A stretch of 19,654 bases of DNA from JBDKGD01 sp964513095 (GTDB lineage: Bacteria; Patescibacteriota; Minisyncoccia; UBA6257; 2-01-FULL-56-20): contig CAZELH010000013.1 in the NCBI GenBank assembly GCA_964513095.1, forward strand, positions 1 through 19,654, read 5' to 3'. The position numbers were made by a program, and so were the translations under genes. The notes beneath the pieces are model-generated. The model had not been told where the DNA came from, did not search any database, and saw only the letters and a list, made by a program, of their open reading frames with translations. This document shows, piece after piece, positions 13,835-19,654 of this stretch (positions within the stretch are counted from its first letter, which is position 1; each line of letters starts with the position of its first letter).

Positions 13835-15637
13835 ATGGCAAAAAATTTTCGTGCAATAATTTTTATAAGTCTTACCGTAATTGGATGGGGCATTCCGGCA
13901 CTTGCGCATGGGTGGAATATTCGCAATTTTGAAAGCGACATTGTGATTGAACGGAACGGAATGGTTCTTATCACTGAACATATTACGGCTGATTTTGGAG
14001 CGGAACAGAAGCATGGCATTTTTCGCGATGTGCCGGTGATCTATACTGCCTCATCGGGAAAAACGTATACGACGATTACTGATATTTTGGTTTCTCAAGA
14101 TGGCGCGACTGCCACAACTGATACATCAAAAAACAACGATTTTTTACGAATCAAGATTGGCGATCCCAATCGATACCTACAGGGCATTCATGAATATATT
14201 ATTTCCTATCGAGTCGCGGGGGTTTTGAAAAATTTTGGTGAGTATGACGAATTATACTGGAATGCAACGGGAAATGGATGGGATGCGCCCATTGATTACG
14301 CTCGGACAAAAATAACCGTACCTGTGAAAATAATACAAGCGGGGTGCTACCAAGGGACCACGGGATCTGGCACAAAATGTGCGAAAATCGAAACAACAGA
14401 TACTTCGACCTTTATGGAAACAAATAATCTCTCAGCGGGTGAGGGCATGACGGTGGCAGTGGGATTTACACACGGAGCAGTACCTCTCATCAGCGTAAAT
14501 TCCCCGCCTTCCCTAACAGATATTTTCCTTTCACCACTATCTATTGCTACTGCGGCGGCAATATTGCTACTTGGTGTTTTTCTGGTCACATGGCTGTGGT
14601 GGCGTGTTGGACGAGACCGTTTTTTGAAACGATCAATCACCCCCGGCGTTGATTCTTACGAAAATGAACAGCCTCAAGAAACAACTCTTCCATTTTTCTT
14701 ACGTCCAGCTATCGCCGCTGAATATGTGGCGCCAAACGGTTTGCGACCTGGGGAACTTGGAGTACTGATGGATGAAAGAGCAGATACTCTCGATGTATCA
14801 GCGACTATTGTGGATTTGGCATCACGTGGATATTTGGAAATTACCGAGGTTGATAAGAAGTGGGTGTTTGGAAGTAAGGATTATACATTCACAAAGAGCG
14901 CGAAATCATCCGATGGGCTTCTCGAATATGAATCTCTGCTTTTAACTCATTTGTTTGGAGACGAGAATACTGTACGGCTTTCGCTTCTGCGAAATACATT
15001 TTATACCAAACTAAAAGAAGTACAAGACGCGCTGTACCGCGAGGTAGTGCGCAAAAAACTATTTCCATCTAATCCAAGTTTTGTTCGGGGATTTTATTCA
15101 CTCTCTGGATTTGCACTGATTGTCGCGGGATCTGTTGGCTTTATACTTGCTTCAAATTTTATTCAGACTCTTTCATATTCTTGGATCTTTACCGTTGGCG
15201 CGGGAATCCTTATGGGACTTATCGCTTCCGGCGTTTTGGTAATGATAGTGAGTCCTTTCATGTCTCGGCGGAGTGGGTACGGATATGAGTTATATCGGCG
15301 CTGTTTAGGGTATAGGGATTTTGTGAGCAGAACAGAAAAGTATCGCGCAAAATTTCTTGAAGATCAGCATCTTTTTATGGACGTACTCCCCTATGCAATC
15401 GTGTTTGGACTTACGGGGAAGTTAGCGCGGGCATTTAAAGATATGGGGGTGAATCCTCCGATGCCAACATGGTACCATGGAAGTCAACCATTTAATGCAT
15501 TTTTATTTGCCTCACATATTGATGGGTTTTCAAAATCACTAGGCACCGCCATAGCATCAACGCCATCAGGGTCTGGTTCTGGGGGTGGTGGATTTTCGGG
15601 TGGCGGGTTTGGGGGAAGTGGCGGCGGGAGTTGGTAA
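13835..15637 (+). CDS. DUF2207 family membrane protein
   Basis: The protein has 600 residues. Residues 1-25 form a signal peptide ending PALAHG. About 26-225 is the extracellular DUF2207 beta domain (WNIRNFESDIVIERNG; HGIFRDVPV; LYWNATGNGWDAPI). A transmembrane helix lies near 233-256, a cytoplasmic segment follows (298-415, with GELGVLMDERAD and SATIVDLASRGYLEI), and two further transmembrane segments lie at about 423-445 and 450-474. A final conserved stretch ends in a Gly/Ser-rich tail (from about 578) closing with SW, which is typical of the family. The function of DUF2207 proteins is not established. The gene follows the second 105-bp repeat, and its -10 sits 16 bp downstream of that repeat, so recombination at the repeats would not remove its start. 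Confidence 0.93.
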   Translation: MAKNFRAIIFISLTVIGWGIPALAHGWNIRNFESDIVIERNGMVLITEHITADFGAEQKHGIFRDVPVIYTASSGKTYTTITDILVSQDGATATTDTSKNNDFLRIKIGDPNRYLQGIHEYIISYRVAGVLKNFGEYDELYWNATGNGWDAPIDYARTKITVPVKIIQAGCYQGTTGSGTKCAKIETTDTSTFMETNNLSAGEGMTVAVGFTHGAVPLISVNSPPSLTDIFLSPLSIATAAAILLLGVFLVTWLWWRVGRDRFLKRSITPGVDSYENEQPQETTLPFFLRPAIAAEYVAPNGLRPGELGVLMDERADTLDVSATIVDLASRGYLEITEVDKKWVFGSKDYTFTKSAKSSDGLLEYESLLLTHLFGDENTVRLSLLRNTFYTKLKEVQDALYREVVRKKLFPSNPSFVRGFYSLSGFALIVAGSVGFILASNFIQTLSYSWIFTVGAGILMGLIASGVLVMIVSPFMSRRSGYGYELYRRCLGYRDFVSRTEKYRAKFLEDQHLFMDVLPYAIVFGLTGKLARAFKDMGVNPPMPTWYHGSQPFNAFLFASHIDGFSKSLGTAIASTPSGSGSGGGGFSGGGFGGSGGGSW

Positions 15638-15705
15638 TAAAAATTTTTTGTTTACCTTTTGTTATTTCATTCGTGATCACTTTAAGCAAGCTGGTTCGAC
15701 TTTAC

Positions 15706-15752
15706 TCCTTCGACGAACTCAGGACAAGTCACCACAAGTCAGTGCGAGCACT
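15706..15752 (+). repeat. REP-like palindromes downstream of DUF2207
   Basis: TCCT (15706-15709), an 11-nt loop and AGGA (15721-15724) form a unit with core CTTCGACGAACTCAGG, the same family as the REP units near the GIY-YIG gene. A second hairpin, AGTGC (15741-15745) with GCACT (15748-15752), adjoins it. The rest of the 182-bp gap (15638-15819) holds the promoter of the next gene; no clear terminator for DUF2207 is seen. Confidence 0.7.
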
Positions 15753-15780
15753 TGACATATTTAATAAATAATGCTATTTT
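15752..15780 (+). promoter_or_regulatory. Promoter of the 15820 gene
   Basis: A perfect TTGACA (15752-15757) is followed after 17 nt by TATTTT (15775-15780). The first T of the -35 is the last base of the REP-associated hairpin stem. Confidence 0.7.
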
Positions 15781-15819
15781 CTTTTTAGTTTTACAATTTG
15801 AGTGTATAGGAGATCCAAA

Positions 15820-16122
15820 ATGCCTGAAACGATCAAACCGTCTGATGTGATTAAGCCTGTCATGGGGACTCCATGGCGGAATTATGAAAAAGAAATCGTT
15901 GCAATGAACATTATTAAGTTGTCTCGTTTTCGCAATGGCGATGAATGGAAGCCTTTCACGTGGGATGACTACGTAAAATTCTGTTCCCATCAACCAACCC
16001 AAGGCGAGGCAACGATCTTGGACAATTTTGCACGAACGGGATATCTCGAAAAAACTTCCGAGGGCGTTTACATTTTTACAAAAAAAATCCTTGATTTGTA
16101 CGCGGAGTACACCGCTAAATAA
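15820..16122 (+). CDS. Hypothetical small protein
   Basis: The protein has 100 residues and is soluble, with no signal or membrane segment. The start is fixed by AGGAGA 7 nt before the ATG; a frame starting six codons earlier lacks a site. The C-terminal half reads like a small winged-helix or similar helical domain: TWDDYVKFC, EATILDNFARTGYLEKTSEGVYIFTKKIL, a helix then a beta-wing-like turn. This could be a DNA- or protein-binding fold, but I do not recognise the family. It is monocistronic, with its own promoter and a strong terminator 9 bp after the stop. Confidence 0.8.
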   Translation: MPETIKPSDVIKPVMGTPWRNYEKEIVAMNIIKLSRFRNGDEWKPFTWDDYVKFCSHQPTQGEATILDNFARTGYLEKTSEGVYIFTKKILDLYAEYTAK

Positions 16123-16130
16123 ATACGAAC

Positions 16131-16165
16131 AGGGGTGCAGCCATTTTGGCTCACCCCTTTTTATT
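16131..16165 (+). terminator. Terminator of the 15820 gene
   Basis: AGGGGTG (16131-16137) pairs with CACCCCT (16152-16158), with an inner AGCC/GGCT stem across one unpaired C. A T-rich tail follows. Confidence 0.85.
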
Positions 16166-16176
16166 TAGAAAAACCA

Positions 16177-16205
16177 TTGATATTCTCTGTCATATTTTTT
16201 ATAAT
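16177..16205 (+). promoter_or_regulatory. Promoter of the 16238 gene
   Basis: TTGATA (16177-16182) is followed after 17 nt by a perfect TATAAT (16200-16205). This gives a leader of about 25 nt with an AAAGGAG site. Confidence 0.8.
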
Positions 16206-16237
16206 GCACCTAGCTTACTGAAAGGAGTTGCTCTTAT

Positions 16238-16561
16238 ATGGCAGAAAATAAATGGCCACCACTCGACCCTGGCACTCGTGTCAAAACCACTCAGCCCAAC
16301 GAAAAAATGAGGCGGGAATGGACGGAAAAAGGTTGGACTAGCAAGAAATCTGGTGTTACTGGTACTATCCTTCGACATCACGGTTCTCACGGTTTATGCT
16401 ACGACGTGAAACACGACGATGGTTCGGAGGGTTGCTACGACCCTTCCGAGTTCGAAGTCCTTCCACTTCAAGAGGCAACAACCCCGCCAAGACCGTGGTT
16501 TCGGAGATTTTGCTGTTTTCGACAAACTCGGAAACTTGATCGTGGAAACCCAAAATCGTGA
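16238..16561 (+). CDS. Hypothetical small protein with SH3-like barrel, probably frameshifted
   Basis: The frame gives 107 residues. Residues 10-75 look like a compact SH3/Tudor/KOW-like barrel: DPGTRVKT, GVTGTILRHHG, CYDVKHDDGSEGCYDPSEFEVL, a pattern of nucleic-acid- or protein-binding domains. After about residue 80 the sequence becomes Arg/Cys/Phe-rich (WFRRFCCFRQTRKL), unlike the first part. The next frame contains a sensible C-terminus (16497-16607) without its own start. The intact product may therefore be about 122 residues after a +1 shift near 16485-16500. AAAGGAG lies 10-11 nt before the ATG. The gene is monocistronic with its own promoter and terminator. The cause could be sequencing error, mutation or programmed shift. 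Confidence 0.7.
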   Translation: MAENKWPPLDPGTRVKTTQPNEKMRREWTEKGWTSKKSGVTGTILRHHGSHGLCYDVKHDDGSEGCYDPSEFEVLPLQEATTPPRPWFRRFCCFRQTRKLDRGNPKS

Positions 16562-16607
16562 GACGGCTGAGTTCATCATCGAGGCCGTAAACAATCACGG
16601 CGAGTAG
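16497..16607 (+). other. Out-of-frame continuation of the 16238 gene
   Basis: In the +1 frame this segment reads GFGDFAVFDKLGNLI and then ETAEFIIEAVNNHGE up to a TAG 13 bp before the terminator. It has a beta-hairpin then helix pattern and normal composition, and no start codon with a ribosome-binding site. It looks like the true C-terminus of the gene. Confidence 0.55.
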
Positions 16608-16619
16608 ACACCAACCCAA

Positions 16620-16655
16620 CCGCCACAAGGAAAATATTCCTTGTGGCGGTTTTTC
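16620..16655 (+). terminator. Terminator of the 16238 gene
   Basis: A perfect 13-bp stem (16620-16632 with 16637-16649) has an AATA loop, followed by TTTTTCTT. Confidence 0.92.
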
Positions 16656-16708
16656 TTCTTTGTGCTGTTTGCGATACACATCACCTCTTTTGCATTCAAA
16701 AGATAGGA

Positions 16709-16714
16709 TATACT
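16709..16714 (+). promoter_or_regulatory. -10 element of the 16724 gene
   Basis: TATACT ends 9 nt before the ATG, and there is no good Shine-Dalgarno. TTTGCA at 16689 is the nearest -35-like hexamer but is only 14 nt away. Confidence 0.4.
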
Positions 16715-16723
16715 TGTTAATAC

Positions 16724-17068
16724 ATGTCCATCTCGAAGAAAAAATTTATCATCCTTTTTATCTTGTGCGGGTTTGCGTTTCTTGGTATCACCACCTCGCT
16801 TCTAGGATCAACCGGCCCCCGCGGTTTCCCCCAGTCTCCCGACTCTATTCTTATGACCGGCGCCAACTCACCGGTGGCATGGAAGTGGATTACATCTACC
16901 CTTATCGCCCCCATTAAAGTTGTTTTAATAGGGCCACTCCTTTTGCCTTCTGTTGATTTTTTAAAAGATGATCCCCCACCACCATTTATCGGCATCTACC
17001 TTATCGTGTACTGGACACTCCTTGCTTCGCTGATTCATTACCTTATTGGGAGGTTGAACCGATCGTAG
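16724..17068 (+). CDS. Hypothetical small membrane protein
   Basis: The protein has 114 residues and I do not recognise it. Hydrophobic segments lie at about 8-27 (after a basic MSISKKK start, so an uncleaved anchor or signal), 57-78 and 89-109. The region 28-55 (GSTGPRGFPQSPDS and on) is polar and probably outside. The C-terminus GRLNRS is basic, consistent with a cytoplasmic end. The start is taken from the basic N-terminus and the TATACT hexamer 9 nt upstream. It is followed after 28 bp by another small gene. Confidence 0.7.
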   Translation: MSISKKKFIILFILCGFAFLGITTSLLGSTGPRGFPQSPDSILMTGANSPVAWKWITSTLIAPIKVVLIGPLLLPSVDFLKDDPPPPFIGIYLIVYWTLLASLIHYLIGRLNRS

Positions 17069-17096
17069 TTTTATTCATTTTTCATTATTAAATAGC

Positions 17097-17261
17097 ATGC
17101 ACACAACCCACATGATGAAAGAAAAAAAATTATCAGAAAAAGATTTTCTCATAGAAGGAGAAATTGTTTCAGATGAAGAAATGGCTGATGCATTGAGACT
17201 GCTTTGGACATCGTTATTTAAGGATGCGGAAGTTTCCGAAAATAAATCGGGGGTGAAATAG
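17097..17261 (+). CDS. Small acidic hypothetical protein
   Basis: The open frame encodes 54 residues: MHTTHMMKEKKLSEKDFLIE, then an acidic helical segment (DEEMADALRLLWTSLF) and a polar tail. The start may instead be the ATGATG at 17112, giving a protein of 49 residues. There is no clear Shine-Dalgarno sequence. Codon use and amphipathic helix pattern suggest a real gene, but no family is recognised. The gene lies between the membrane-protein gene and the promoter of the next operon. Confidence 0.5.
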   Translation: MHTTHMMKEKKLSEKDFLIEGEIVSDEEMADALRLLWTSLFKDAEVSENKSGVK

Positions 17262-17266
17262 CGTAC

Positions 17267-17294
17267 TTGACAATAATATTAAAAGTGCTATTAT
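17267..17294 (+). promoter_or_regulatory. Promoter of the three-gene small operon
   Basis: A perfect TTGACA (17267-17272) is followed after 16 nt by TATTAT (17289-17294, five of six consensus positions). Confidence 0.8.
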
Positions 17295-17353
17295 GTATTC
17301 TATCGGTAGCAACTTCACAACCATCAAACCATCACTAAAAAAGGAGATTCGTT

Positions 17354-17539
17354 ATGACTTTGGAACTTTTCGAAGTTGATCTGAAATCAGAATCAAAAAA
17401 CAAACCCACTTCCATGGTTAAGTTCACGGACCTGACAATGGAAGCTCAAGCAGCTGTTAGAATTGTTGGCAAGGCAACATTCTATCGAAACAAGGGAACG
17501 CGTCTTGAAAATTATTGCGCTGTTTACCCCAACCAATAA
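17354..17539 (+). CDS. Hypothetical small protein
   Basis: The protein has 61 residues and is soluble, with no recognised family. It has a beta-like start (MTLELFEVDLKS), a helix (TMEAQAAVRIVGKA) and an Asn/Tyr-containing end. AAAAGGAG lies 7 nt before the ATG. It is the first gene of a three-gene operon, separated from the second by 35 bp that contain a hairpin. Confidence 0.75.
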   Translation: MTLELFEVDLKSESKNKPTSMVKFTDLTMEAQAAVRIVGKATFYRNKGTRLENYCAVYPNQ

Positions 17540-17558
17540 TACTAAGATGAACTTAGTA
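17540..17558 (+). other. Intercistronic hairpin
   Basis: TACTAAG (17540-17546) pairs perfectly with CTTAGTA (17552-17558) around ATGAA. It begins at the base after the stop codon and ends just before the AAAGGAG of the next gene. With no T tract it is not a terminator; it may be a processing or stability element. Confidence 0.55.
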
Positions 17559-17574
17559 AATAAAGGAGTTTTCT

Positions 17575-17820
17575 ATGCCCAATATTCAAATTGAGGTGTG
17601 CCAACGATTGGGAGATTATTCGCGGAGAATGGTGTGTGATGCACCAAACAACAACTGTCAAATGAGGGAATTCCCCAAATATCATGCCCAAATTGCTGGT
17701 CATCCAGAACTATGGGCGTGCGGTGATTCGCCGGATGATGCCATTGGAAATCTCGTCCGGTGTCACTCCGAAAAATTCGGCGTTGAGATCGCCTATCTTG
17801 AAGGGCGTCAACCACGATAA
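17575..17820 (+). CDS. Hypothetical small protein, weakly HicB-like
   Basis: The protein has 81 residues. The segment YHAQIAGHPELWACGDSPDDAIGNLV recalls the HicB N-terminal pattern (strand, Gly-containing turn, GDSPDEA helix), but no HicA-like toxin is next to it, so a toxin-antitoxin call is not justified. The end (KFGVEIAYLEGRQPR) looks like a final strand. AAAGGAG lies 8 nt before the ATG. It is the second gene of the operon, with 10 bp to the third gene. Confidence 0.75.
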   Translation: MPNIQIEVCQRLGDYSRRMVCDAPNNNCQMREFPKYHAQIAGHPELWACGDSPDDAIGNLVRCHSEKFGVEIAYLEGRQPR

Positions 17821-17830
17821 GGAGCATTTC

Positions 17831-18052
17831 ATGAACAACGTTTTTCCTTGTTATTGGGGTTTCTGTGTTGGAGATAGGGTGACTGATGGAGGCTCTTTTG
17901 GAACGGTCGTTGATATTGATTACGAGCCAAGCGATGATGTCTCTGATCGACGATGCGTTCCGGTAGTTTGGGATAAGTACAAAAATACCAATACAATATG
18001 TTGGACGCTGTCCACCAGCCTCACAAAGATATACTCAAACATTTCCAGTTAA
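17831..18052 (+). CDS. Hypothetical small protein, SH3-like
   Basis: The protein has 73 residues. The core VGDRVTDGGSFGTVVDIDY...VPVVWDKYKN has the strand-turn-strand pattern of small SH3/KOW-like barrels, similar in style to the 16238 product. A longer frame starts 49 codons upstream but overlaps the preceding gene. AAGGAG 8 nt before the ATG at 17831 decides the start. It is the last gene of the operon, with a terminator 25 bp downstream. Function unknown. Confidence 0.75.
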   Translation: MNNVFPCYWGFCVGDRVTDGGSFGTVVDIDYEPSDDVSDRRCVPVVWDKYKNTNTICWTLSTSLTKIYSNISS

Positions 18053-18077
18053 AAAATGAGGGATTAAAAAAATAATT

Positions 18078-18112
18078 CGCGACCTACCACTTTTGGTAAG
18101 TCGCGGTTTTTT
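18078..18112 (+). terminator. Terminator of the small operon
   Basis: CGCGAC/GTCGCG and TACC/GGTA form a stem (18078-18088 with 18095-18105) interrupted by one C-A mismatch. It is followed by G and six T. Confidence 0.85.
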
Positions 18113-18151
18113 ATTTTAAAATTATAAAATTGTTTAACATGTGCGTTAGGC

Positions 18152-18180
18152 TTGACAAATAAATTTTTTAACTCTATAAA
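18152..18180 (+). promoter_or_regulatory. Promoter of the 18232 gene
   Basis: A perfect TTGACA (18152-18157) is followed after 17 nt by TATAAA (18175-18180). A leader of about 45 nt ends in GGGAGG. Confidence 0.82.
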
Positions 18181-18231
18181 TATACCTAGCGACGTTTCTT
18201 TCCATAAACCGAAACTGGGAGGTTTCAAAAA

Positions 18232-18420
18232 ATGTTAGATTACATATGCAGTGTAAAGCGTGGGCTCCGCGACCACTATGGTTTTAAACCAAAACCCGGT
18301 AGTACGGATAATGAACCGCTTCTGGATGTTCCAGATGGTGAGTACCCAATGACTATCGATGGGAAACTTGACAAAGTGCGTATCGTCGGTGGCAAAATCC
18401 ATTGTTGTAATTTCGAATAA
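18232..18420 (+). CDS. Hypothetical small protein
   Basis: The protein has 62 residues. The second half, DVPDGEYPMTIDGKLDKVRIVGGKI, is a regular beta-hairpin pattern ending in CCNFE. I have a vague memory of similar short proteins in candidate-phyla genomes but cannot name a family. A start with GGGAGG 9 nt upstream is clear. The gene is monocistronic, with its own strong promoter and terminator, implying substantial expression. Confidence 0.78.
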   Translation: MLDYICSVKRGLRDHYGFKPKPGSTDNEPLLDVPDGEYPMTIDGKLDKVRIVGGKIHCCNFE

Positions 18421-18432
18421 AAGTGCATGCAC

Positions 18433-18492
18433 CCGCACATCATTAAAAAGAGGAGGCTTAAGCCCTTTCTTGCGATGATGTGCGGTTTTTTT
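18433..18492 (+). terminator. Large terminator of the 18232 gene
   Basis: CCGCACATCAT (18433-18443) pairs perfectly with ATGATGTGCGG (18475-18485). The 31-nt interior can itself fold (GGC-TTAA-GCC with flanking purine/pyrimidine tracts). Seven T follow. An open frame starting at 18427 runs through this structure and should not be taken as coding. Confidence 0.88.
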
Positions 18493-18513
18493 ATCAAAAT
18501 AGTTATATGCATC

Positions 18514-18542
18514 TTGATGTTTATTATTTATTGGTTTACTAT
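18514..18542 (+). promoter_or_regulatory. Promoter of the 18580 gene
   Basis: TTGATG (18514-18519) is followed after 17 nt by TACTAT (18537-18542), giving a leader of about 30 nt with AAAAGGAG. Confidence 0.6.
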
Positions 18543-18579
18543 ACGCCTCACCAGCACTTTCACAACAAAAGGAGTTCTT

Positions 18580-19113
18580 ATGCGGATTGAAAAAGGCAAA
18601 CTCTATTGCGCCTCATACACCGATAACAATATTGTTCAAGCACTGTGCGATCCCTATTATGATGACGATTCTCACAATACGCGCTTGTACTTCCAAGGAA
18701 ACCAACTCGACATGATTACTGGGCATATTTCCCACAGAGAATTTAGACCCTATCAAGTTGATAACATTGTTTCCCCAGAAAAACTGCTAAGCTTACAGAC
18801 CGTAGCAATCGAGAAGCAATTTTCTTTAGCCGCTTTACGATTGCTTGGTGTTAGAGAAATTCCCGACTATATACAGTGTTTTAAAGTCGGGAGTATTCAC
18901 AGGCACCATAAATTTGCTACTCACCTCATCATCGTGAGAAAGAATGATTATCCAATATTGGAATGTCTTGAAATTCATACAGATCCAATTAGGATTTTTA
19001 ATTCCAAATGCAATGCCCACCAGTTCAACTCATCTCCGCTGAAAAAATCGACCCTCCAATCCATCGTCAAGAAAATTGAGCTGGAGATCGCAAAAGAAAT
19101 CTTAGGTCATTAA
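18580..19113 (+). CDS. Hypothetical protein
   Basis: The protein has 177 residues from the chosen start; no family is recognised. It has an N-terminal beta-rich part (MRIEKGKLYCASYTDN; TRLYFQGNQLDMITG), a helix-rich middle (SPEKLLSLQTVAIEKQFSLAALRLLG) and a basic C-terminal helix. Several Cys/His residues are scattered without a metal-site pattern. The frame is open for 51 codons upstream, where it would encode a hydrophobic segment, but that part contains a terminator hairpin and the promoter. AAAAGGAG 5-6 nt before the ATG at 18580 supports the short form, without a membrane anchor. It is monocistronic. Confidence 0.75.
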   Translation: MRIEKGKLYCASYTDNNIVQALCDPYYDDDSHNTRLYFQGNQLDMITGHISHREFRPYQVDNIVSPEKLLSLQTVAIEKQFSLAALRLLGVREIPDYIQCFKVGSIHRHHKFATHLIIVRKNDYPILECLEIHTDPIRIFNSKCNAHQFNSSPLKKSTLQSIVKKIELEIAKEILGH

Positions 19114-19124
19114 CTTCCCCTCCC

Positions 19125-19160
19125 CCCACCGCGACAACCGTCACGGTGGGTTTTTATTTT
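19125..19160 (+). terminator. Terminator of the 18580 gene
   Basis: CCCACCG (19125-19131) pairs with CGGTGGG (19144-19150), with an inner GAC/GTC stem across a C-A mismatch and an AACC loop. TTTTTATTTT follows. It overlaps the end of the convergent YdeI-like gene but has no T tract on that side. Confidence 0.85.
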
Positions 19161-19473
19161 ATACTCTTTTTTTCGTTTGTTTTCCCAACACCCATTTTTG
19201 AGTGCGACTCATGGGCTTGTCGTTTCGGTGCACGCACCCGACCCAACAACAGGGGCGGCGCTTCCCTTTTGCCAAGTCTATTATTGCTCTTTTTATATGC
19301 TCTCGTCTTGTTTCTTCTTTCTTTACCGACTCAATCCAGCAGATCCACTCATTGCGGGCAAGTGGCGTGATGTCTTCCCATGCTTGCAACGCCAATGGAG
19401 TGGAGTTAAGGGTTTTTTCTACATCTTTCGGGAGCGCATGGACGACGCCACCAGACACCTTCTTTTTTATCAT
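19159..19473 (-). CDS. YdeI/OmpD-associated (OmdA) family protein
   Basis: The protein has 104 residues. The pattern HALPKDVEKTLNSTPLALQAWE, then LARNEWICWIESVKKEETRREHIKRA and LAKGKRRPCCW, follows the YdeI/OmpD-associated domain (helical, WIE.AK..ETR..RI signature). Family members have been linked to stress and bacteriocin tolerance in enterobacteria; the mechanism is unclear, and the role here is inference. Here the domain stands alone, with an unusual CCWVGC end that could hold a metal. The ATG has no Shine-Dalgarno sequence but lies 7 nt after a TACAAT hexamer preceded by TGA, again the leaderless pattern. The gene converges with the 18580 gene. Confidence 0.8.
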   Translation of the reverse strand: MIKKKVSGGVVHALPKDVEKTLNSTPLALQAWEDITPLARNEWICWIESVKKEETRREHIKRAIIDLAKGKRRPCCWVGCVHRNDKPMSRTQKWVLGKQTKKRV

Positions 19474-19480
19474 TATGCTT

Positions 19481-19489
19481 ATTGTATCA
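19481..19489 (-). promoter_or_regulatory. Extended -10 promoter of the YdeI-like gene
   Basis: On the minus strand TGA directly precedes TACAAT (19481-19486), which ends 7 nt before the ATG. No -35 consensus is seen. Confidence 0.5.
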
Positions 19490-19527
19490 GACCCTTATAA
19501 ACAGCGCTTTTTGCCTCCCTGTGATAC

Positions 19528-19557
19528 TTGACTTAGTGCCGTTAAATATTACATAAT
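19528..19557 (+). promoter_or_regulatory. Promoter of the 19621 gene
   Basis: TTGACT (19528-19533) is followed after 18 nt by CATAAT (19552-19557, five of six consensus positions). It is divergent from the YdeI-like promoter. Confidence 0.6.
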
Positions 19558-19620
19558 GCGACCTAGTTCTTGGACAACCAAATTCTTGCTACATTCTTTT
19601 AACTTCGCGGAGGTGACACA

Positions 19621-19654
19621 TGAACGGAATACCGTTGGATACTTTCAAACTTGA
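19621..19654 (+). CDS. Start of an unidentified gene, cut by window edge
   Basis: GGAGGTGA lies 4 nt before an ATG, and the frame MNGIPLDTFKL remains open to the end of the window. The strong Shine-Dalgarno sequence and upstream promoter support a real gene start. Eleven residues are too few to suggest a function. Confidence 0.6.

Noticed and set aside
17575..17820. HicAB toxin-antitoxin system
   Set aside because: Only a weak HicB-like pattern is seen, and no neighbouring small gene looks like HicA.
18427..18579. N-terminal extension of the 18580 gene encoding a hydrophobic segment
   Set aside because: It contains a perfect 11-bp terminator stem with seven T and a promoter, while AAAAGGAG supports the ATG at 18580.
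1..19654. CRISPR array or Cas genes
   Set aside because: No regularly spaced short repeats and no Cas-like motifs were found; the only long direct repeat is the 105-bp pair.

Overview
The window looks like a chromosomal segment of a candidate-phyla-radiation (Patescibacteria, Parcubacteria-like) bacterium. The evidence is indirect. There is a compact DnaE of 1062 residues, surface proteins built from lamin-tail and PKD modules joined by ATST/poly-Gly linkers, a DUF2207 membrane protein, a YdeI-like protein, REP-like palindromes of the CTGAGCTTGTCGAAG type next to a small GIY-YIG nuclease, and many orphan proteins under 110 residues. No rRNA is present and no taxonomic marker was tested, so the assignment is an inference.

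Left part (1-6840, all genes on the minus strand). A partial tRNA-Thr(GGT) lies at the edge. Next come a secreted subtilisin-like protease with PKD repeats and then a three-gene operon: a J-domain-like/Ser-Thr kinase fusion, a von Willebrand A (MIDAS) protein, and a divergent pyruvate-kinase-barrel protein. The operon has its own TTGACT-17-TATGGT promoter, and its last gene ends at a strong terminator. A short NAD-dependent epimerase/dehydratase gene follows. Its start codon overlaps the last base of a tRNA-Thr(TGT), and its ribosome-binding site lies inside the tRNA acceptor arm.

Middle (6841-15640). dnaE (plus strand) is convergent, at 8 bp, with a large membrane-anchored lamin-tail-domain protein. 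A membrane-anchored coiled-coil/PKD protein lies upstream of that gene. tRNA-Asn(GTT) is followed by a small GIY-YIG nuclease gene held between two perfect 105-bp direct repeats. Each repeat begins with the 3' end of the tRNA and carries a REP palindrome, a promoter and the first 14 codons of the nuclease. A DUF2207 protein gene comes next.

Right part (15640-19654). This is a series of small, mostly unrecognised genes. Most have a sigma70-type promoter, a good Shine-Dalgarno sequence and a hairpin terminator, as in a string of independent cassettes. A YdeI/OmpD-associated-like gene and the start of another gene close the window.

Two translation-initiation styles coexist. Most SD genes have AGGAG-like sites, often behind TTGACA-type promoters. 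A second group (LTD, PKD, GIY-YIG, DUF2207, YdeI, and perhaps the 16724 membrane protein) has a TATAAT-like hexamer only 6-9 nt before the ATG and no SD, which predicts leaderless mRNAs.
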